The position numbers were made by a program, and so were the translations under genes. From the NCBI GenBank assembly GCA_003157225.1, contig PMIZ01000359.1:369-16533 (forward strand): a stretch of DNA of 16,165 nucleotides. Direction: 5' to 3'. Every line of letters starts with the position of its first letter. Positions within the stretch are counted from its first letter, which is position 1. Source of the DNA: Actinomycetota bacterium (lineage in GTDB: Bacteria > Actinomycetota > Thermoleophilia > RBG-16-64-13). Of the stretch, positions 11,545 through 16,165 are shown piece by piece. The notes beneath the pieces are model-generated. The model worked only from the letters and a program-made list of their open reading frames with translations. It was not told where the DNA came from and made no database searches.

Positions 11545-14337
11545 TCAAGGTCTCGGGGCCGGCGCCAACCCCACGGCCTCTTTCATGGCGGGGATGATGG
11601 TCTGGTGGAGCTGGGCCTCATGATAGCCGTCCCAGGGGTCGCCCTTGAGCCGGCTCAGCCGCGCCGCGATGTTCTTGACGGTGAAGGAATCGGGCCGGAT
11701 TCGGCCCTTCAGCTCCTCCCAGTGTAGCGGCACCGACACGGTCGCGTGTTCCTTCGCCCGGGTGGAGTAGGGCGCAATCGAGGTGGCGCCCCGGGTGTTG
11801 CGGACGTAGTCCACGTAGATCTTGCCGGTCCGTTTCGCCTTGCGCATGTTCGCCGTGTAGCGATCCGGGGCGCTGGCGACGAAAGCATCCGCCATGGCCT
11901 TGCAGAAGTCCCGCACCACTGGCCACTCTTCCCGGGGAGTGATGGGCGCAACCACATGAAGACCCTTGCCCCCCGTCGTCTTGACGAAGCTCCGCAGTCC
12001 CAGCTCCTCCAGCACGTCGTGCATCAGGCGAGCCGCACCTGCTAGTGTCTTCCATTCCACTGCAGAGTCCGGATCGAAGTCGAAGACAAGCATGTCCGGG
12101 CGCTCGATGTCCGGCCACGTGGCCCCCCAGACATGGACCTCGAGGACGCCCATCTGGGCAAGCGCGGTCAGACTGCCGGGCTCAGTGATGGTCAGGTAAG
12201 GTTGCGGGCCTTCGGATTCCACGATGCTCACCACTTCGAAGGGCCCTTTGAAATCGGCGGCGGGATGCTTGTGGAAGAAACACGCTCCGGCTGGGCCTTT
12301 CGCCTGGCGAACGGCCGCCAAAGTGCCCGCCACCTTCTGCGCGCCCTCCACCCCTTCCGGGCACCGCAGCATAGCGATGGGACGGCCAAGCACATAGGGA
12401 AGCATCCACGGGGCCACCCGCTCGTAGTGTTCGGCAAGCTCCCGCTTGGTGATGCCGTCGGCGGGCCAGAAGACCCTTTCGGGATGGGTCAGAGTCACGG
12501 GCTCGGAACCCGCGCCGCTCTTGCCGCGGGAGGCAGGCCCAGATTGCGCGGGGGCCGACGGCGCCGCGCGCGCCGGCTCGCCGGTGCTCGCGGGCGGCAC
12601 GGCCGGCTTCTCCTCGGTCACCTCGGCGGCCGATTTGTCCTCGCGGAGCCCCTTGAAGCTGGGGTGTCGAAGGCCGCCCTCTCTCGTCCATTCGGCGAAG
12701 GCGACCTGAGCCACCAGTTGGGGCTTCACCCAGTGGGGGTGTTTGGGAGCTCGAGCCAGCGCGGAATCGAAAGGAGGCTTGTCTATCTCCATTTCGCGCA
12801 GCCGTTGGCCGAGGCTCTGCAGGAGCCGGTCGTTGAACCCGGTGCCTACCTTGCCCACGTATCGCAGGGCCCCGTCTCTGTGCATTCCCAGCAGCAGGGC
12901 CCCGTCTCTGTGCATTCCCAGCAGCAGGGCCCCGAACCCGATCCTTGCTCCCGCCGGGTCGGTGAACCCCCCAATGACGAACTCCTGCTCCTGGGAGCAC
13001 TTGGCCTTCTGCCACTCCGACCCTCGCACTCCGGCACGGTAGCGCGTGCCCGTCCTTTTGCTCACCATGCCCTCGAGCCCAAGCTGGCAGGCCTGTTGCA
13101 GGAACGCCTTACCTTCCCCGACGATGTGCTCCGAGAACTGGATGCGCGACGCCGACGGCCCGCCCGGCTGCCTCGCGAGCAAATGCTTCAGCAACTCCTT
13201 GCGCGCCTCGATAGGGCTGTCGAGTAGCTCATAGCCGTTGAGGTACAGCAGGTCGAAGACGTAGTAGAGCAGCCGGCCGCCGGCCCCGGGCCCGGCGCCG
13301 GCTCCGTTGAGGCCTCCGGCGGCCGGGGCACTTTCTACCCCGTCGGGGAGGCTATCTGACGCTGCTCGGTCGCGTCGCGGGTATCTTCCCGATCGGTCGG
13401 TTCCGAGCACATCTTGCAGCGCCTGGAAACTGGTGGCGCCGTCGGGCATCTGTACCACCACTTCCCCGTCGAGCATGGCGGTCTGCACGGGCAAACGGGC
13501 GAGTTCGTCGGCAACCAGCCGAAAATGCTCGGTCCAGTCCTTGTCGTTCCGCGAGAACATCTCTACGTGCCCGTCCTCGATCCGGCTCAGAGCCCGGTAT
13601 CCGTCGAACTTGATCTCGTGCAGCCAGACATCTCCCTCCGGGGGGGCCTTCACGAGCGTGGCCAGCTCCGGCTGCACGAATCGCGGCATCTCCCCCACCT
13701 GCCGCGCCCCGGGCAACGCCCAGGGATCCAACACGCTGGCCTGACCCTCGGCTGTGATCTCGTCGATGGTGCGGCCGCTCGCCACCGAACGCTCCTCATC
13801 GCGGAGAATGGCCTGGCCGTCTCCGTCGACCGCGTATTCGTCCCGATGTTTGATGAGGAGCCAGTCCTCCTTGTTCTCCTGACCGGGACGCGGCTTCATG
13901 CGGACAAGCACCCAGCTCCCTTTCAGCTTCTCGCCGTGAAGCGTGAACTTGAGATCGCCCTTCTCGAGTCCCTGCTGTGGTTCCCCTTCCGGTTCCCAGG
14001 TGCCGCGGTCCCACAGCTCGACCGTGCCGCCACCGTACTCCCCTTGGGGGATGGTTCCTTCGAAGCTGCCGTACTCCAACGGGTGGTCCTCTACCCGGGC
14101 GGCCAGGTGTCGGTCGTGAGGATCGAGCGACGGCCCTTTGGGCACGGCCCAGGAGAGAAGTCGACCGTCCAGCTCCAGCCGGAAATCGTAGTGCAGGCGG
14201 CGAGCGGCATGCTTCTGGATGACATAGAGCAGGCCCGGCGCCGTCCCTGGTTCCGTTTGGTTTCCGCCAGCGGGCTCGGGGGTCTTGTCGAAGTGCCGCT
14301 TCTGTTGGTATTCCTCGAGCGCCACGGGTCTCGTCAC
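11545..14337 (-). CDS. ligD: Multifunctional DNA ligase D: phosphoesterase, ATP-dependent ligase, polymerase
   Basis: This 930-residue protein carries out end processing, gap filling and sealing in bacterial non-homologous end joining. The domain order is PE-LIG-POL, as in Pseudomonas. PE is about 1-190, with H43, H49 and D51 in KHAARRLHYDF. LIG is about 215-565, with adenylated K243 in EIKFDGYR, then YYVFDLLYLNG, LEGMVSKR and an OB fold. POL is about 612-915, with catalytic D753 and D755 in FDFDPD, KTTGGKGLHV, and D843 in YVDYVRN. It is longer than the usual 840 or so residues because of a low-complexity Ala/Gly insert (about 315-354), a 10-residue tandem duplication in the OB fold (about 470-489) and an extra segment in POL (about 666-684). 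The GTG start overlaps the ku stop by 4 bases. All catalytic residues are present. Confidence 0.95.
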   Translation of the reverse strand: MTRPVALEEYQQKRHFDKTPEPAGGNQTEPGTAPGLLYVIQKHAARRLHYDFRLELDGRLLSWAVPKGPSLDPHDRHLAARVEDHPLEYGSFEGTIPQGEYGGGTVELWDRGTWEPEGEPQQGLEKGDLKFTLHGEKLKGSWVLVRMKPRPGQENKEDWLLIKHRDEYAVDGDGQAILRDEERSVASGRTIDEITAEGQASVLDPWALPGARQVGEMPRFVQPELATLVKAPPEGDVWLHEIKFDGYRALSRIEDGHVEMFSRNDKDWTEHFRLVADELARLPVQTAMLDGEVVVQMPDGATSFQALQDVLGTDRSGRYPRRDRAASDSLPDGVESAPAAGGLNGAGAGPGAGGRLLYYVFDLLYLNGYELLDSPIEARKELLKHLLARQPGGPSASRIQFSEHIVGEGKAFLQQACQLGLEGMVSKRTGTRYRAGVRGSEWQKAKCSQEQEFVIGGFTDPAGARIGFGALLLGMHRDGALLLGMHRDGALRYVGKVGTGFNDRLLQSLGQRLREMEIDKPPFDSALARAPKHPHWVKPQLVAQVAFAEWTREGGLRHPSFKGLREDKSAAEVTEEKPAVPPASTGEPARAAPSAPAQSGPASRGKSGAGSEPVTLTHPERVFWPADGITKRELAEHYERVAPWMLPYVLGRPIAMLRCPEGVEGAQKVAGTLAAVRQAKGPAGACFFHKHPAADFKGPFEVVSIVESEGPQPYLTITEPGSLTALAQMGVLEVHVWGATWPDIERPDMLVFDFDPDSAVEWKTLAGAARLMHDVLEELGLRSFVKTTGGKGLHVVAPITPREEWPVVRDFCKAMADAFVASAPDRYTANMRKAKRTGKIYVDYVRNTRGATSIAPYSTRAKEHATVSVPLHWEELKGRIRPDSFTVKNIAARLSRLKGDPWDGYHEAQLHQTIIPAMKEAVGLAPAPRP
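12864..12934. repeat. Perfect 30-bp tandem duplication inside ligD
   Basis: Two identical 30-base copies (12864-12893 and 12894-12923) are followed by 11 bases of a third. In the protein this gives GALLLGMHRD twice (about residues 469-488) before GALRYVGKVG. Related ligases have one copy of this strand of the OB fold. The repeat keeps the frame, so the gene is not broken. Exact identity points to a recent slippage event or an assembly artefact. Confidence 0.9.
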
Positions 14338-15185
14338 CCGATTCCCCGCGCCGTGCCACCGGCGGGCTTTGATCCGGCAGCCTCACCGGGAGCCGCCGCG
14401 GCCTTTTGCTGCTCCATGCTGCGCCGTAGTAACGACATGATGTCGACCACTTTGCCCTCGCGGGCCTCGTGTCGGGGCGCCTCGGGCGCTTCGGTCAACT
14501 CCCCTGTCTTGACCTTCTGGTCGATGAGCTTCAGCAGGTCTTCACGGTAGGCGTCGTGGTATTGCTCGGGCTGCCACACTGTCACCATCGCCCCCACCAG
14601 CTGCTCGGCCATCTTCAGCTCCTGCTCGTTTACCACCTGGTCTTCTCCGGGCAGAGCCAGCTCCGAAGCATCGCGCAGTTGGTAGGGCCACCTAAGGGTG
14701 TAGGCGAGGAGGGCGGGCCCGTCGGCAACCACGGCGCACAGATGCTGCCGCTCGTGGATGACGATCTTGGCGACTCCGACCTTGCCCGTGCGCTGCATCA
14801 CGTCCCGGAGCAGCGCGTAGGCTTTGCGCCCGGCCTTGCTCGGCTCGGTGTAGTACGGCGTGTCGTAGTAGGCGATGTCGATCTCGGAGCCGTCGACGAA
14901 ATGCATGATGTCGATGGTCTGGGTGGCCTCCACGTTGGCCGCCTCGAGATCGGCAGCACCGATGACAACGTAGCGGTCCTTCTCGTACTCGTAGCCCTTG
15001 ACCACCTCTTCAAGCGGAACCTCGTGGCCCTGCTCGTCCACCCGTTTGTTGTGGACCCGGCTGAGGTCGTCCTTGTGAAGCAGGTGGAACGCGATCACCC
15101 CCCGTGAGTCCTTGGCCGGGTAGAGCGACACGGGGATGGTCACCAGACCGAAGCTGATGGCCCCCTTCCACAACGCGCGCGCCAT
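14334..15185 (-). CDS. ku: Ku homodimeric DNA end-binding protein
   Basis: This 283-residue protein starts MARALWKGAISFGLVTIPVS, the diagnostic bacterial Ku start, and continues with KRVDEQGHEV, KDRYVVIG and IDIAYYDTPYYTEP. It forms a ring around broken DNA ends and recruits LigD. The C-terminal region (about residues 238-283) is Ala-, Gly- and Lys-rich and probably disordered, as in the flexible tails of other Ku proteins that touch ligase. An upstream in-frame extension to 15296 lacks similarity. The ATG at 15185 follows GGGGAGG at 6 bases and gives the normal length. It is directly coupled to ligD by a 4-base overlap and follows the SDR gene by 16 bases, so it probably shares that gene's transcript. 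Confidence 0.95.
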   Translation of the reverse strand: MARALWKGAISFGLVTIPVSLYPAKDSRGVIAFHLLHKDDLSRVHNKRVDEQGHEVPLEEVVKGYEYEKDRYVVIGAADLEAANVEATQTIDIMHFVDGSEIDIAYYDTPYYTEPSKAGRKAYALLRDVMQRTGKVGVAKIVIHERQHLCAVVADGPALLAYTLRWPYQLRDASELALPGEDQVVNEQELKMAEQLVGAMVTVWQPEQYHDAYREDLLKLIDQKVKTGELTEAPEAPRHEAREGKVVDIMSLLRRSMEQQKAAAAPGEAAGSKPAGGTARGIG

Positions 15186-15191
15186 GAGCAT

Positions 15192-15198
15192 CCTCCCC
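15192..15198 (-). promoter_or_regulatory. Strong ribosome-binding site of ku
   Basis: GGGGAGG on the minus strand, 6 bases before the ATG at 15185. It excludes the longer in-frame starts at 15191 and 15296, because it lies between or directly against them. Confidence 0.7.
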
Positions 15199-15201
15199 TT
15201 G

Positions 15202-15906
15202 CTAGACGGAGTACACACCACCCGCTTGAAGCCGGGAGGCCACGATCTCGGCGATCCGGGACGCCACCCGAGCGGGTGGCGCCAAAGCACCTTCATTCTT
15301 GTAGCGGATGAATCGCTCCACGCTGGGGAAATCGTCCACGGAGGCGCTCCGAACGGTCGCCTGCATCTCGGTGTCCATGATCCCGGGATTGACGCTGAGC
15401 ATGCTGATCGGATGGGTCCGGGCCCCTTGCTCGAGCGCCGCGGCGCGCACGAAGTTCTCGAGCGCGGCCTTTGTGGCGCAGTACAGCGACCAGCCGGCTA
15501 TGCCCCGCGCGGCGGCGCCGCTCGACACATTGACGAAGGCCTTGGGACAATCGTGGTCCTGAAAGGCCGCGACGAAAGCGCGGGCAAACAGGATGGCCGA
15601 GGCCACGTTCACATTGACGTGCTCGGTGATGGCCTCGAGCGACGACCGCTCCACCGGTCCGACCGGCTCGACCACGGCGGCATTGTTGAAGGCGACCACT
15701 TCGCTCACCGGTGACGCCGCCAGCCGGCCTAGCGTCTCGCCGAGCACCGCGGCCGCCTCCCGCGGACAAGCCAGGTCCACCGCTTGGCTAAAGGAGTGCG
15801 GCGCCGACCGCGAGAACTCCGCCACGGTCCAACCTCTCGCCAGGTATAGGTCGCAGAGCGCCGCTCCCAGCCCCTGCGAACCCCCGGTGACGATCGCCAA
15901 CCTCAC
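15202..15906 (-). CDS. Short-chain dehydrogenase/reductase
   Basis: This 234-residue soluble oxidoreductase of the classical SDR family has the cofactor loop TGGSQGLG at 7-14, NNAA at 74-77, and the catalytic S128/S129, Y142 and K146 in LYCATKAAL. A PG motif in VNPGIMDTEM follows. FSRS after the second strand (S32, R33) suggests NADP(H) preference. The length and the pattern around the catalytic Tyr resemble the benzil reductase/sepiapterin reductase subgroup, but the substrate cannot be set from sequence. The GTG start lies 1 base after the rpiB stop and has AAGGGA 6 bases upstream. Downstream it is followed by ku after 16 bases, so it is in the same transcription unit. Confidence 0.87.
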   Translation of the reverse strand: MRLAIVTGGSQGLGAALCDLYLARGWTVAEFSRSAPHSFSQAVDLACPREAAAVLGETLGRLAASPVSEVVAFNNAAVVEPVGPVERSSLEAITEHVNVNVASAILFARAFVAAFQDHDCPKAFVNVSSGAAARGIAGWSLYCATKAALENFVRAAALEQGARTHPISMLSVNPGIMDTEMQATVRSASVDDFPSVERFIRYKNEGALAPPARVASRIAEIVASRLQAGGVYSV

Positions 15907-15907
15907 T

Positions 15908-16165
15908 TCATGTCCCTTGCGCCGGCAGTAGTCCGTCGATCGCCTGGATGCGGTGGACGTGCCGTCCGCCCTCGAAGGGCGTAGACAGCCACACGTCGAC
16001 GAGGCGAAGGGCGAGGTCCTCGGGCATCATCCGCGCGCCCAGCGATAGCATGTTCGCGTCGTTGTGCGCCCGGCCAAGCCGCGCCGATTCCTCGTTCCAG
16101 CACAGCGCGCAGCGTACTCCGCGGTGATGATTGGCCGCCATGGCCTCGCCGTTGCCCGAGCCGCC
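15908..16165 (-). CDS. rpiB: Ribose-5-phosphate isomerase B, C-terminal part
   Basis: The last 85 residues of an RpiB/LacAB-type sugar isomerase are visible; the N-terminus lies beyond the right edge. The enzyme interconverts ribose 5-phosphate and ribulose 5-phosphate. The visible part begins GGSGNGEAMAANHHRGVRCA and continues with ARLGRAHNDANMLSLGARMM and FEGGRHVHRI. In GGSGNGE the Glu takes the place of the catalytic Cys of the E. coli-type enzyme, as described for mycobacterial RpiB. The reading frame is open to base 16165 with no start needed inside the window. It is the first visible gene of the unit that continues with the SDR, ku and ligD. Confidence 0.9.
   Translation of the reverse strand, partial: GGSGNGEAMAANHHRGVRCALCWNEESARLGRAHNDANMLSLGARMMPEDLALRLVDVWLSTPFEGGRHVHRIQAIDGLLPAQGT

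Noticed and set aside
12864..12934. The 30-bp repeats as a CRISPR-like array
   Set aside because: The copies are directly adjacent with no spacers, lie in frame in a conserved gene and number only two.
12133..14550. Two long plus-strand frames (364 and 378 residues) opposite ligD and ku
   Set aside because: They are antisense to ligD and ku, with low-complexity composition and no motifs.

Overview
This is a high-GC bacterial chromosome segment that is almost fully coding. Many starts are GTG, and several genes overlap by 4 bases (GTGA or ATGA). The phylum is not resolved. The CarB N-terminus (MPRRTDI) and the Glu-type RpiB motif GGSGNGE resemble actinobacterial homologues. The abundance of PAS, FIST and hybrid-kinase genes would also fit a soil or sediment bacterium of a less studied phylum. 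No tRNA, rRNA, CRISPR array or insertion sequence was seen.

Layout. (1) Bases 1-84 hold the first 28 codons of carB, on the minus strand. (2) Bases 332-2627 hold a two-gene minus-strand operon: a FIST sensory protein followed by a PAS-GGDEF diguanylate cyclase. (3) Bases 2691-3418 hold a PIN-toxin/Phd-type antitoxin pair. (4) Bases 3498-5422 hold a three-gene minus-strand operon. It runs from a PAS-PAS protein ending in a C-x2-C...H-x2-C-x2-C module, through a flavodoxin-like protein, to a small coiled-coil protein ending in the same Cys/His module. (5) Bases 5576-6041 are gene ruins: the tail of a histidine kinase ATPase domain and a response-regulator receiver broken into three blocks, two of which now lie on the opposite strand. 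(6) Bases 6092-8710 (+) and 8721-10292 (-) are two convergent hybrid histidine kinases, followed by an orphan receiver C-terminus at 10328-10417. (7) Bases 10621-11396 hold a TfoX N-domain protein and a HicB/HicA toxin-antitoxin pair. (8) Bases 11545-16165 hold a minus-strand run rpiB (partial) - SDR oxidoreductase - ku - ligD. The last two are the bacterial non-homologous end-joining machinery.

How the parts relate. The left two thirds is a sensory and signalling island. It carries c-di-GMP synthesis, redox- or metal-looking PAS/Cys proteins and two hybrid kinases, and decayed receiver and kinase pieces show past turnover of two-component genes. The right third is a DNA-repair operon behind metabolic genes. 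The observations most worth following up are the scrambled receiver pseudogene, the recurring Cys/His module around a flavodoxin, the FIST-cyclase pair (NO or heme sensing is possible), and a perfect 30-bp tandem duplication inside ligD.
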